Assembly: GCA_910584125.1 (NCBI GenBank) | Contig: CAJTXU010000001.1 | Coordinates: 183,176 to 247,175 of the forward strand | Direction: 5' to 3' | Length of the DNA stretch: 64,000 nucleotides | DNA from: an uncultured Muribaculaceae bacterium | Lineage (GTDB): Bacteria; Bacteroidota; Bacteroidia; Bacteroidales; Muribaculaceae | Part shown: one piece after another, positions 16,310 through 25,290 of the stretch | How the letters are laid out: the number at the start of each line of letters is the position of its first letter | Numbering within the stretch: the stretch's first letter is position 1 | The notes under the pieces: generated by a model | What the model saw: only the letters and a program-made list of their open reading frames with translations | Told to the model about the DNA's origin: nothing | Database searches by the model: none | Position numbers and translations under genes: made by a program

Positions 16310-18082
16310 ATGATGAAGCACATTATATATATGGCGATCGCCGCCACGTCGGTTCTGGCCGCCGCCACCCAGGCCCGGGCCGAAGAGGTCAAGAACGTGC
16401 TCGACCTCAAGCACAGCATCACCGATTCGAACATCGTCTACCCCGACAGCTACGAGGTTGACACCCGCAAGATGCTCGAAGGATGGTATCTGAAGAACTA
16501 CACGGCCACCGACACCCGATACAGCGACCAGGGCGACGCGAACGTCTCCGACGACGTGATCCGCGAGCGTCTCTCGAAGCTCAACACGGTGATCGAGATG
16601 CCCTTCAACCAGATAGTCCGCAGCTATATCGACCGCTACACGGCCCGCGGACGCGGTGCGGTGTCGACGCTGCTCGGCCTGAGCATCTATTACATGCCGA
16701 TCTTCGAGCAGGCCCTGGAGGCCCAGGGCCTTCCGCTCGAGCTCAAATACCTGCCGGTGATCGAGTCGGGCCTCAACCCCAACGCCGTCTCCAAGCACGG
16801 CGCCACCGGCCTCTGGCAGTTTATGCTCGCCACCGGCAAGGGCCTCGACCTCGAGGTCTCCTCGCTCGTCGACGAGCGCCGTGACCCCTACGCCTCCTCT
16901 CAGAAGGCCGCCGCATACCTCAAGGACCTCTACGACACCTACAAGGACTGGTCGCTCGCCATCGCCGCTTACAACTGCGGCCCCGGCACGGTCAACAAGG
17001 CCATCCGCCGCGCCGGCGGCGACCCCGCGAGCCACGACTTCTGGTCGATCTACTACTATCTGCCGGCCGAAACCCGAGGATACGTGCCGATGTTCATCGC
17101 CGCCAACTACGTGATGAACTACTACCCCTACCACAACATCAGCCCCGTGCTGGCCACCAAACCCCTCGTGACCGACACGCTGATGATCTCCAACCGCGTG
17201 CACTTCAACCAGATATCGAAAGTGCTCGACATCCCGGTCGACGAGCTCAGGGTGCTCAACCCGCAGTTCCGCGCCGACATCATCCCCGGCAACCCCGAGA
17301 GGATGTACACGCTCGTGCTCCCCTCGCAGCAGATCCACGCCTACATCATGAGCGAGGACGCCATCCTGGCCTATGAGGCCGACAAATACACGCGCCGCAC
17401 CGACGCCACCCCCGGCGACCAGCCCGACGCCGACACCAGCGCCGCGATCGAGGCCGACGCCACCGCCATGGCCAACGAGCCGGCCGACGACGCGCCGCTC
17501 GAGCCCGCGCCCGTGCAAGAGGCGCCCCCCGTGCGTAAGGCCTCGTCAAAGACCACGGCATCGACCCACAAAGTGGAACCCGGCGAGACCCTCGCCTCGA
17601 TCGCCCGCCAGCACGGCGTCACTGTCGAGGAGCTGAAGCAATGGAACAACCTGACCCGCAGCTCGGTGCGCACCGGCCAGATGCTCCGCGTCACCGCCGA
17701 GACAAAGGCCTCGACGCAGCCCTCGCGCCAGGCCACCGCACAGGCCGATAAGAAGACCTCTCCCGCCAAGACCAAGAGCGGCACAGCCTCCACTGGCAAG
17801 GGCAAGAACAACCGTAAGACCCAGCCCGCCAGGACTTCGAGCCACAGCGTGAAGAGCGGCGAGAACCTCACCGTCATCGCCAAGAAATACGGCGTGTCGG
17901 TCGACGAGCTCAAGAAGGCCAACAACCTCAAGGGCGACGAACTCCACCCCGGCGACAACCTGAAGGTCCCCTCGAAGGCGAAGGCCTCCGGAAGCTCCAG
18001 AAAGAAATCGAAGGCTTCATCGTCCAAGAAGAGCGGAGGAAAGTCAAAATCGTCCGGTAAAGGCAAGAAGAAAAGAAGATAA
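16310..18082 (+). CDS. MltD-like lytic transglycosylase with two LysM domains
   Basis: This is 590 residues from ATG 16310; the TTG upstream at 16295 is not needed. After a signal peptide (AIAATSVLAAATQARA) comes a goose-lysozyme/SLT fold with catalytic E152 in YLPVIESGLNPNAVSKHGATGLWQFM and the AAYNCGPGTVNKAI motif. Two LysM peptidoglycan-binding modules follow (HKVEPGETLASIARQHGV...; HSVKSGENLTVIAKKYGV...). The C-terminus is a Ser/Lys tail (KKSKASSSKKSGG...) that may bind wall polymers or DNA by charge. The enzyme cleaves the MurNAc-GlcNAc bond with 1,6-anhydro formation. It closes the parAB-DUF5683 run. Confidence 0.93.
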   Translation: MMKHIIYMAIAATSVLAAATQARAEEVKNVLDLKHSITDSNIVYPDSYEVDTRKMLEGWYLKNYTATDTRYSDQGDANVSDDVIRERLSKLNTVIEMPFNQIVRSYIDRYTARGRGAVSTLLGLSIYYMPIFEQALEAQGLPLELKYLPVIESGLNPNAVSKHGATGLWQFMLATGKGLDLEVSSLVDERRDPYASSQKAAAYLKDLYDTYKDWSLAIAAYNCGPGTVNKAIRRAGGDPASHDFWSIYYYLPAETRGYVPMFIAANYVMNYYPYHNISPVLATKPLVTDTLMISNRVHFNQISKVLDIPVDELRVLNPQFRADIIPGNPERMYTLVLPSQQIHAYIMSEDAILAYEADKYTRRTDATPGDQPDADTSAAIEADATAMANEPADDAPLEPAPVQEAPPVRKASSKTTASTHKVEPGETLASIARQHGVTVEELKQWNNLTRSSVRTGQMLRVTAETKASTQPSRQATAQADKKTSPAKTKSGTASTGKGKNNRKTQPARTSSHSVKSGENLTVIAKKYGVSVDELKKANNLKGDELHPGDNLKVPSKAKASGSSRKKSKASSSKKSGGKSKSSGKGKKKRR

Positions 18083-18105
18083 GACCTTGACAGCACATAG
18101 ATACA

Positions 18106-18134
18106 GACGGACGCCCCTAAGCCGGGCGTCCGTC
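18106..18134 (+). terminator. Strong hairpin after the transglycosylase gene
   Basis: There is an 11-bp perfect stem GACGGACGCCC / GGGCGTCCGTC with a 7-base loop, 24 bases after the stop. It lacks a good T-tract (CATACAAAAAA follows), so it ends transcription weakly or acts as a 3' stabiliser. Confidence 0.6.
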
Positions 18135-18235
18135 CATACAAAAAACACCTGAAAATCCAAATCAATAACCATACCTTAAAAACCACCTTAAATCCAACCA
18201 AAGCGCGCGCTGCGCGGAAAAAACATCCAAACACC

Positions 18236-19630
18236 ATGATCACCTCATTGATTGTCTTGTTTTTCATCGGCTATCTCGCCATAGCCCTCGAGCATCCCCT
18301 CAAGGTCGACAAGACCGCGACGGCCCTGATGCTCGGCATGCTGCTCTGGATCATCTATGCCCTCGGAGCGGAATACATCGTTCCGCTCATCGACGGAGAG
18401 TCGCTGAAGGCATACGTTGACTCGCACCCCTCGCTGGCCAACGCGAGCCTGCACAAGCAGGCCCTCGGCTATGTGACCGATGTGCGTCTCGTCGAGACCC
18501 TCGGCGACGTGACGCAGACCCTATTCTTCCTGATCGGCGCCATGACCATCGTCGAGCTCGTGGACATCCACGGAGGCTTCACCGTGATCACCAACCGCAT
18601 CAAGACCCGCAACAAACGCAGACTGCTCTGGGTGATCTGTGCCGTGACATTCATCTTCTCGGCCGTGCTCGACAACATGACCACCACCATCGTGATGGTG
18701 CTGCTGCTCCGCAAGCTGATAGAAGACCAGCACGAGCGCTGGCTCTACGCCGGCATGATTGTCATCGCCGCCAACACCGGCGGCGCATGGAGCCCCATCG
18801 GCGACGTCACCACCATCATGCTCTGGGTGAAGGGCAACGTGACGGCCCTCGCTCTGATCGAGCGTGTGCTGCTGCCGTCGGTTGTCGCCATGGTCGTGCC
18901 GCTGCTCATCGTGTCGCGCTCGCTCAAGGGCGACATCCCACCCTTCGAGCATGAACTGCCCGACCAGACCCACGGCATGTCGATGGGCGAGCGCACGCTC
19001 ATCTTCTTCCTCGGAGTGGGCGGCCTGCTCTTCGTGCCCATCTTCAAGAGCATCACCCACCTGCCGCCGTTCGTCGGCATGCTCTTCGTGCTCGGCGTCC
19101 TGTGGCTCTTCACTGAGATATTCTACAACGGCAAGCGCATCGAACGCCGCAAACAGCACCGTCTGCCGCAGGTGATCTCGCGCATCGACATGCCCTCGAT
19201 TCTCTTCTTCCTCGGCATCCTGCTCGCCGTGGGCGTGCTGGAGGCGTCGGGCGTGCTGGCCGCTACAGCCTCGTGGCTCGACAACGAGGTGCACAACGTC
19301 TACATCATCAATGTGCTGCTCGGCATCATGTCGTCGATATTCGACAACGTTCCGCTCGTGGCCGGCGTGATGGGAATGTATCCCATCGAGGACGCCACGG
19401 CCGTGGGTTACGCCGCCAATTTCGTCCAGGACGGCATATTCTGGGAGTTCCTCAGCTACTGCGCCGGCGTAGGCGGCAGCCTGCTGATCATCGGCTCGGC
19501 GGCCGGAGTGATCGCCATGGGCCTCGAGAAGATCAATTTCGGCTGGTATCTGAAGCATTTCTCGCTGGCGGCCCTCGTGGGCTATCTCGCCGGTGCCGGC
19601 GTCTACATGCTCGAGATTCTGCTGATGTAG
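18236..19630 (+). CDS. nhaD: NhaD-type Na+/H+ antiporter
   Basis: This 464-residue inner-membrane protein has about 12 hydrophobic segments. The signatures are EHPLKVDKTATALMLGMLLW near the N-terminus, FIFSAVLDNMTTTIVMV, and ANTGGAWSPIGDVTTIMLW, where the D-N-T-T-T and GxWxPIGD motifs are typical of the NhaD/ArsB ion-transporter superfamily; SSIFDNVPLVAG is the second Asp-Asn motif. The likely role is sodium export in exchange for protons. A tetraloop terminator follows, so it is probably monocistronic. Confidence 0.92.
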   Translation: MITSLIVLFFIGYLAIALEHPLKVDKTATALMLGMLLWIIYALGAEYIVPLIDGESLKAYVDSHPSLANASLHKQALGYVTDVRLVETLGDVTQTLFFLIGAMTIVELVDIHGGFTVITNRIKTRNKRRLLWVICAVTFIFSAVLDNMTTTIVMVLLLRKLIEDQHERWLYAGMIVIAANTGGAWSPIGDVTTIMLWVKGNVTALALIERVLLPSVVAMVVPLLIVSRSLKGDIPPFEHELPDQTHGMSMGERTLIFFLGVGGLLFVPIFKSITHLPPFVGMLFVLGVLWLFTEIFYNGKRIERRKQHRLPQVISRIDMPSILFFLGILLAVGVLEASGVLAATASWLDNEVHNVYIINVLLGIMSSIFDNVPLVAGVMGMYPIEDATAVGYAANFVQDGIFWEFLSYCAGVGGSLLIIGSAAGVIAMGLEKINFGWYLKHFSLAALVGYLAGAGVYMLEILLM

Positions 19631-19656
19631 GAAGCCCCTTGCCTTATGACACAACT

Positions 19657-19692
19657 GGCCGCACGGAGCAATCCGGGCGGCCTTTTCTTTTT
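19657..19692 (+). terminator. Intrinsic terminator after nhaD
   Basis: The stem is GGCCGC-A-CGGA / TCCG-G-GCGGCC, closed by a GCAA tetraloop (19657-19682), and is followed by TTTTCTTTTT. Confidence 0.85.
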
Positions 19693-19942
19693 AAGGTCTT
19701 TAAGGTCTCTAAGGTCTTTAAGGTCAATGGGGAAGATTTTATTAACATTATTTTGGGTTTGACTGAAAGGTTCTTGCAGTCACTGCTGTTAATTTTGCAG
19801 ACAGATAGGGACACTTGCCTGTGAGGGATGCGCCAACGGCGTGCCAGCTGCAGGGCTCCCCACTGACAATCAATTTCTTAACATATCACTATTACCAAAA
19901 GGTTTCGCCGGCGAGGCGGGGCCGTGCCTTAAAGAGACAGAA
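19691..19942. other. Non-coding spacer with 9-bp AAGGTCTTT repeats
   Basis: After the nhaD terminator, four units of AAGGTCTYT run from about 19693 to 19727. A TAATTTTG box at 19790-19797 could be the -7 element of a promoter for the terminase pair, but there is no TTTG at the right distance, so I rate it weak. The rest shows no gene. Confidence 0.5.
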
Positions 19943-20395
19943 ATGAAAAATTCCGGCAGCACTTCAGATTTCATCGCGGACCGCGACCGCGAGTTGCATG
20001 CGAGTTTCATGCACGTGTTGCGCACGGCCACAGACATGCCGCTGCGCCGGATGTTCGGCGCGGCGGCCCGCCGCCCGGCGTCGCGGTTCTGGGTGAGCGA
20101 GACGCGCGCGGCCATCGTAATCTCGGCGATGATGAGGGGTTGCGCGCCCGAGCGTATGTATCGCAAACGCAAGGAGATGTACGACGAGCTGTGCCGCCGC
20201 GTCACCGAGAAGATGGGGCTCGACCCCGGCCTCTGTCTGCAGCACGCGGTCAACGAGGCCGTCTATGAGGAGGCCCCCGAGTTCTACCTCACCGACGAAT
20301 CGGCACGCAGCATCATCTACCGCATGCGTCAGCGGCGCCGCAGGATGCAGGAGCTGCGCCGCGCGCTCGACCTCAAGAGAAAGACAAAAAACTGA
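19943..20395 (+). CDS. Small basic helical protein, possible terminase small subunit
   Basis: This is 150 residues from ATG 19943 (MKNSGSTSDFIADRD); an upstream frame extension from 19841 reads through non-coding leader and is rejected. It is all-helical, highly charged and ends in an Arg/Lys-rich helix (RMRQRRRRMQELRRALDLKRKTKN). It lies 12 bases before a large terminase-type gene in the same direction. The position and size fit a DNA-recognition small subunit (TerS), but I see no recognisable TerS signature. Base composition and codon use match the chromosomal neighbours, not a fresh phage import. Confidence 0.65.
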   Translation: MKNSGSTSDFIADRDRELHASFMHVLRTATDMPLRRMFGAAARRPASRFWVSETRAAIVISAMMRGCAPERMYRKRKEMYDELCRRVTEKMGLDPGLCLQHAVNEAVYEEAPEFYLTDESARSIIYRMRQRRRRMQELRRALDLKRKTKN

Positions 20396-20407
20396 CACAT
20401 CATCATT

Positions 20408-22534
20408 ATGGAGGACAACATCGATATCGAGGGAATACTCAGGGAAAACGAGAGAAGACAATCGGAGATATACGCGGAGTTCGACCCGGTGTCGGGCCGT
20501 GGCTCGACGGGAGAGCGCACCGAACTGGACGTCAAGGGAGTCGAGCGCGCATGGATACCGACCGCGATGCTTGACGACCCGGAGGTGACCGGTCTGCGCG
20601 AATGCGGTTCGGCCGACCGCTGGCTGCGCCGGCGCAACGGCCGCAAAGCCACGCCGGCTGACCGCGACGAACTGCGCGCCCGGCTCGACCGTGTCAGGAT
20701 GCTCCACGACTTCCCGTACTGGGCCGCGACTCGCGCCTATATCAAAGACAAGCGCGGAGGCGACGACGTGCTGTTCCGCCTCAACAGGCCGCAGCGCAAG
20801 CTCGTCGAGAAACTCGAGTCGATGCGCCTGGCCGGGCGTCCGATCCGCCTGCTGCTGCTCAAGGCGAGGCAATGGGGTGGCAGCACATGCACGCAGCTCT
20901 ACATGGCATGGCTGCAGCTCGTGCACAAGCGCGGCCTCAACTCGCTGATAATAGCGCATCAGGGCGTGGGCAGCGAGGAGATCAAGGATATGTTCGACCG
21001 GATGATCGACCGCTATCCGCTCGAACTGCTGCATGAGCCCGACGACGAGCCCGACGTGCGCGAGCGGCGCGTGGAGTGGGTGGGACGCACGCGCACGATG
21101 TTCCGCGTCCCGGCCCGCAACTGCAAGGTGAAGGTGGGCACCGCCGAGCGTCCCGACTCCTGCCGCGGAGGCGACTACAGCCTCGTGCACTGCTCGGAGG
21201 TAGGCATCTGGAAGAAGACACTCGGCAAGACGCCCGAGCAGATAGTTCGCTCGGCTTGTTCGGGCGTCCTGCTGCAGCCCATGACGATGATAGTCTACGA
21301 ATCGACGGCCAACGGCACGGGCAATTTCTTTCACCGCGAATACGAGGCCGCGCGGCGCGGGCAGTCGCAGTTCGAGCCGTTGTTCGTAAGCTGGTATGAG
21401 ATCGAGCAATACAGCGCGCAGCTCGACGACGACGACCGACGCGACCTCGCCGCGCGTCTGCTTACCGGACGCACGGCCGAAGGGGCGGCGAGCGACCGCG
21501 AGCAGCCAGGATGCTACCTCTGGTGGCTGTGGGAGAAAGGGGCGACTCTCGAGGCCATAGCGTGGTATGTGTCGGAGCGGTCGAAATATTCCGACCACGG
21601 CCTTATGGCCTCGGAATACCCGAGCGACGACGTGGAGGCGTTCGTACATTCGGGGGCGCGTGTCTTCGACAAATACCGCGTCGAGGCGCTGCGTCCGGCC
21701 TGCGGGCTGCAGCCCGAGCGCGGCGAGATAGACGCGCCGGGAGCCGCCGGGGCCACGTCGCGGGCCGTCGGCGACGGCGAGCGTCGCGCCATGCTGCGCG
21801 AGGCCGCGTTCACCCCGCTCGCCTCGGGAGGCTGGAAAGTGTGGCGGCGCCCGGAGACATCGGCGTCGGCGAGGATACGCGACCGCTACGTGGCGGTGGT
21901 CGACGTCGGAGGCCGCTCGGCCAAGGCCGACTGGTCGGTGGTGACGGTCTTCGACCGCGAGCCGATGCTGTCGGGAACCGGACCGGAGGTCGTGGCGCAA
22001 TGGCGCGGACACACCGATTTCGACATACTGGCCTGGAAGGCCGCGCTGGCCGCCGCCTGGTACGACGAGGCCCTGCTCGTGATAGAGAGCAACACGCTCG
22101 AGACGCGCGACCCCGACCGCGACATCGACGGAGACCAGTCGGGATTCCTGCTGAACCGTCTGCGTGACGTCTACCCCAACCTCTACGCCCGGCCCCGAGG
22201 CGAGCAGGAGGTGAGCCGCGGGGCGCCGACACGCTACGGATTCCACACCAACACAGCCACCAAGCCGATGATAATCGCCACGCTCGTCAAGGTGATACGC
22301 GAGGGCCTGTACACCGAGCGCGACGAGGCGTGCCTCGACGAATACCTTGCCTACGAGCGGCGGCAGAACGGGTCGTACGGCGCGATAGCCGGATGCCACG
22401 ACGACCTGCTGATGACGCGCGCCATCGGACTGCACATATGCTTCCACGAGATGGAGCCGCCGGTCCGCACCCAGGCGCGCCAGAACCTCTACACGCTGCG
22501 CGACGGGGGCCGAGGAGGCTTCGCCATGTGGTGA
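20408..22534 (+). CDS. Phage terminase large-subunit-like ATPase/nuclease, orphan in the chromosome
   Basis: This 708-residue protein has a TerL layout. The adenine-binding motif is FRLNRPQRKLVEKL (Q129), the Walker A-like box is K152-A-R-Q-W-G-G-S-T160, the Walker B-like strand is SLVHCSEVGIW (E264), and the coupling motif is YESTANGTG (297-305). The RNase H-like nuclease keeps its acidic residues: D499 in VAVVDVGGRSAKADWSVV, E560 in LLVIESNTLE and D665/D666 in GCHDDLLMTRAIG. TerL proteins translocate and cut DNA during capsid packaging. No portal, capsid, tail or integrase gene lies nearby: nhaD is upstream and lysS downstream. Composition is host-like and all catalytic residues are intact, which suggests a domesticated gene under selection. 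Confidence 0.85.
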   Translation: MEDNIDIEGILRENERRQSEIYAEFDPVSGRGSTGERTELDVKGVERAWIPTAMLDDPEVTGLRECGSADRWLRRRNGRKATPADRDELRARLDRVRMLHDFPYWAATRAYIKDKRGGDDVLFRLNRPQRKLVEKLESMRLAGRPIRLLLLKARQWGGSTCTQLYMAWLQLVHKRGLNSLIIAHQGVGSEEIKDMFDRMIDRYPLELLHEPDDEPDVRERRVEWVGRTRTMFRVPARNCKVKVGTAERPDSCRGGDYSLVHCSEVGIWKKTLGKTPEQIVRSACSGVLLQPMTMIVYESTANGTGNFFHREYEAARRGQSQFEPLFVSWYEIEQYSAQLDDDDRRDLAARLLTGRTAEGAASDREQPGCYLWWLWEKGATLEAIAWYVSERSKYSDHGLMASEYPSDDVEAFVHSGARVFDKYRVEALRPACGLQPERGEIDAPGAAGATSRAVGDGERRAMLREAAFTPLASGGWKVWRRPETSASARIRDRYVAVVDVGGRSAKADWSVVTVFDREPMLSGTGPEVVAQWRGHTDFDILAWKAALAAAWYDEALLVIESNTLETRDPDRDIDGDQSGFLLNRLRDVYPNLYARPRGEQEVSRGAPTRYGFHTNTATKPMIIATLVKVIREGLYTERDEACLDEYLAYERRQNGSYGAIAGCHDDLLMTRAIGLHICFHEMEPPVRTQARQNLYTLRDGGRGGFAMW

Positions 22535-22536
22535 AA

Positions 22537-22568
22537 TTTGCTAATGACGCGGCAATTTATTAACTTTG
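22537..22568 (+). promoter_or_regulatory. Bacteroidota promoter for lysS
   Basis: TTTG (22537-22540), a 20-base spacer and TAACTTTG (22561-22568) make a perfect match to the Bacteroidota consensus. Transcription should begin around 22572-22576. Confidence 0.85.
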
Positions 22569-22570
22569 CA

Positions 22571-22610
22571 GATTGAAACGCACCTATGCGTTTCAATCTG
22601 CTTTCTTTTT
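22571..22610 (+). promoter_or_regulatory. Hairpin plus T-rich run at the start of the lysS leader
   Basis: There is a perfect 12-bp stem GATTGAAACGCA / TGCGTTTCAATC with a CCTA loop (22571-22598), followed by TGCTTTCTTTTT. It starts at the predicted first transcribed base. It may be an attenuator, a 5'-stabilising hairpin or the terminator of the preceding gene. Confidence 0.65.
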
Positions 22611-22632
22611 GAAATTACACATCATAATATAT

Positions 22633-24177
22633 ATGGCAAATCACGAACTTTCAGAGCAAGAGATAGTGCGCCGCAAGAGCATGGACGCCCTTCGCGAGCG
22701 CGGCATCGAGCCTTATCCGGCCGCCGAATATCCGGTGACGGGCCACACGGCCGAAATCAAGGAGAACTTCCGCGACGGCGAGGAGCCGCTGCGCGAGGTG
22801 AGCGTGGCCGGCCGCATCATGAGCCGCCGCATCATGGGAAAGGCGTCGTTCATGGAACTCCAGGACGCCGAGGGCCGCATCCAGGTCTACGTGTCGCGCG
22901 ACGACATCTGTCCGGGCGAGGACAAGGACTTCTATAACGTCGTGTTCAAGAAGCTGCTCGACATCGGCGACTTCATCGGCGTGAAGGGATTCGTGTTCCG
23001 CACGCAGATGGGCGAGATCACTGTCCACGCCAAGGAGATCACGGTGCTCTCGAAGAGCCTGCGCCCACTGCCGGTGGTGAAGCTCAAGGAGGGCAAGGCC
23101 TATGACGCCTTCACCGATCCCGAGATGCGCTACCGCCAGCGTTATGTCGACCTGGTGGTCAACCCGGGCGTGCGCGACATCTTCGTGAAGCGCACCCGCA
23201 TGTTCAACTCGATGCGCGAGTTCTTCAACTCGCACGGCTATCTGGAGGTCGAGACCCCGATCCTGCAGTCAATCCCCGGCGGCGCGTCGGCCCGCCCGTT
23301 CGTGACGCACCACAACGCGCTCGACATCCCCCTCTATATGCGCATCGCCGACGAGCTCTACCTCAAGCGCCTGATCGTGGGCGGCTTCGAGGGCGTCTAC
23401 GAGTTCTCGAAGAACTTCCGCAACGAGGGCATGGACCGCACGCATAACCCCGAGTTCACCTGCATGGAGATATACGTCTCCTATAAGGACTACAACTGGA
23501 TGATGGACTTCACCGAGCGTATGCTCGAGAAGATAGCCATGGACGTCAACGGCACGACCAAAGTCAAGGTGGGCGACAACGAGATTGACTTCAAGGCCCC
23601 CTATCCGCGCGTCACGATGACTCAGGCCATACTCGACAAGACCGGCTTCGACATAACGGGCAAGAGCGAGGACGAGCTTCGCGCCTTCTGCCGCGAGGCC
23701 GGCATAGAGACCGACCCCTCGATGGGCAAGGGCAAGCTGATCGACGAGATATTCGGCGAGAAGTGCGAGGGCACCTATATCCAGCCGACCTTCATCATCG
23801 ACTATCCCATCGAGATGTCGCCGCTCACCAAGCGTCACCGCGAGAACCCCGAGCTGACCGAGCGCTTCGAGCTGATGGTCAACGGCAAGGAGCTCGCCAA
23901 TGCATACAGCGAGCTGAACGACCCGATCGACCAGTACGGCCGCTTCGTGGAGCAGATGCGTCTGGCCGACAAGGGCGACGACGAGGCCATGATCATCGAC
24001 GCCGACTTCATCCGCGCGCTCGAATACGGCATGCCGCCGACGTCGGGCATGGGCATCGGCATGGACCGTCTGGCCATGCTGCTAACAGGGCAGAGCACCA
24101 TTCAGGAGGTGCTGCTCTTCCCCCAGATGCGACCCGAGAAGAAACAGCAGAAGGAGGCCGGGGAGACTCAGGAGTGA
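22633..24177 (+). CDS. lysS: Lysyl-tRNA synthetase, class II
   Basis: This is 514 residues from ATG 22633 (MANHELSEQEIVRRK). The frame extends upstream to 22573, but that part overlaps the leader hairpin. An N-terminal OB-fold anticodon-binding domain (VAGRIMSRRIMGKASFMELQDAEGRIQVYV) leads to the class II core with motif 1 near VNPGVRDIFVKRTRMFNSMREFF, motif 2 FRNEGMDRTHNPEFTCMEIY and motif 3 GMGIGMDRLAMLLTG. It charges tRNA-Lys. gpsA starts 4 bases after the stop, so these are cotranscribed. Confidence 0.97.
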   Translation: MANHELSEQEIVRRKSMDALRERGIEPYPAAEYPVTGHTAEIKENFRDGEEPLREVSVAGRIMSRRIMGKASFMELQDAEGRIQVYVSRDDICPGEDKDFYNVVFKKLLDIGDFIGVKGFVFRTQMGEITVHAKEITVLSKSLRPLPVVKLKEGKAYDAFTDPEMRYRQRYVDLVVNPGVRDIFVKRTRMFNSMREFFNSHGYLEVETPILQSIPGGASARPFVTHHNALDIPLYMRIADELYLKRLIVGGFEGVYEFSKNFRNEGMDRTHNPEFTCMEIYVSYKDYNWMMDFTERMLEKIAMDVNGTTKVKVGDNEIDFKAPYPRVTMTQAILDKTGFDITGKSEDELRAFCREAGIETDPSMGKGKLIDEIFGEKCEGTYIQPTFIIDYPIEMSPLTKRHRENPELTERFELMVNGKELANAYSELNDPIDQYGRFVEQMRLADKGDDEAMIIDADFIRALEYGMPPTSGMGIGMDRLAMLLTGQSTIQEVLLFPQMRPEKKQQKEAGETQE

Positions 24178-24181
24178 CCTT

Positions 24182-25183
24182 ATGGACTGCATGGGAAGGA
24201 TCGCGGTGATAGGAGGCGGGAGCTGGGCCACGGCACTGGCCAAGCTCGTGCTGGGCAACCGCGGTGAAATCACCTGGTTCGTGCGCCGACAGGAGCGTAT
24301 CGACGAGTTCGTGAAATGCGGCCACAACCCGGTGTATCTCTCGGACGTGCCCTTCGACACAGGGCGCATACACTTCACCTCCGACATCGACGAGGCCTGC
24401 CGCCGCGCCGACACGCTGGTGCTGGCCGTGCCGTCGCCTTATTTCAAGGCCACGGCCGACCGCATCACGACCGACATCTCCGACCGCATCGTGGTCTCGG
24501 CCGTGAAGGGCATAGTGCCTGACTCGAACATGATAATCTCCGACTACATGCGGAGCCGCTTCGGCACGGCGAGCGACAACATGCTCGTCGTCGGGGGCCC
24601 CTGCCACGCCGAGGAGGTGGCGCTCGAACGCCGCAGCTGCCTGACGATCGGATGCCACGACACCGACAAGGCACGCGCGTTCTCGTCGGTGCTCGCCGGC
24701 AAGAACATGCGCACCATCGTCTCGGCCGACGTCGAGGGCATCGAATACGCAGCCGTCCTCAAGAACGTCTACGCCATCGCCGCCGGCATACTGCACGGCA
24801 TGAAGGCCGGCGACAACTTCCTGGCGATGACCGTCTGCAACGCCGCCGCCGAGATGCGCCGGTTCATCGACGCGGCCGCGCCGCTGCCCGGCCGCGACAT
24901 ATGCCGCTCGGCCTATCTGGGCGACCTGCTCGTCACGGCCTACAGCCGGTTCTCGCGAAACCACAACTTCGGGTCCATGATCGGCAAGGGCTACAGCGTC
25001 AAGGCCGCCATGATGGAGATGGAGATGGTAGCCGAAGGCTACTACGGCGCGAAATGCATGTATCAGATCAACACGTCGGGCCCGCGCGTCGACATGCCCA
25101 TCCTCGACGCCGTCCACGATATCCTGTACGCCGGAACCACGCCCCGACGCGCCGTCGAGGCCGTGACTCCGACATTCGTGTGA
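24182..25183 (+). CDS. gpsA: Glycerol-3-phosphate dehydrogenase [NAD(P)+]
   Basis: This 333-residue protein starts with the nucleotide-binding GGGSWATALAKLV loop. It has the family motifs VSAVKGIVPDSNMIISDYM, VVGGPCHAEEVALERRS, AAVLKNVYAIAAGILHGMKAGDN and YLGDLLVTAYSRFSRNHNFG. It reduces dihydroxyacetone phosphate to sn-glycerol-3-phosphate for phospholipid synthesis. The length is normal. It follows lysS by 4 bases. Confidence 0.96.
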   Translation: MDCMGRIAVIGGGSWATALAKLVLGNRGEITWFVRRQERIDEFVKCGHNPVYLSDVPFDTGRIHFTSDIDEACRRADTLVLAVPSPYFKATADRITTDISDRIVVSAVKGIVPDSNMIISDYMRSRFGTASDNMLVVGGPCHAEEVALERRSCLTIGCHDTDKARAFSSVLAGKNMRTIVSADVEGIEYAAVLKNVYAIAAGILHGMKAGDNFLAMTVCNAAAEMRRFIDAAAPLPGRDICRSAYLGDLLVTAYSRFSRNHNFGSMIGKGYSVKAAMMEMEMVAEGYYGAKCMYQINTSGPRVDMPILDAVHDILYAGTTPRRAVEAVTPTFV

Positions 25184-25290
25184 TTCCGCCCGACGGACCC
25201 GCAATTGAAACATCAACCATTACCCGTCAGAAAACGTTAATACTGAAGTACGGTTTTTTCCGGTAAATCAATTTTATCAAGACAATAAAT

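Noticed and set aside
19790..19797. Promoter for the terminase pair (TAATTTTG)
   Set aside because: No TTTG-like box at 19-21 bases upstream; kept only as a weak note.
22573..22632. Extended lysS start
   Set aside because: The extra 20 residues are coded by the leader hairpin and start at the predicted transcription start; ATG 22633 gives the normal N-terminus.
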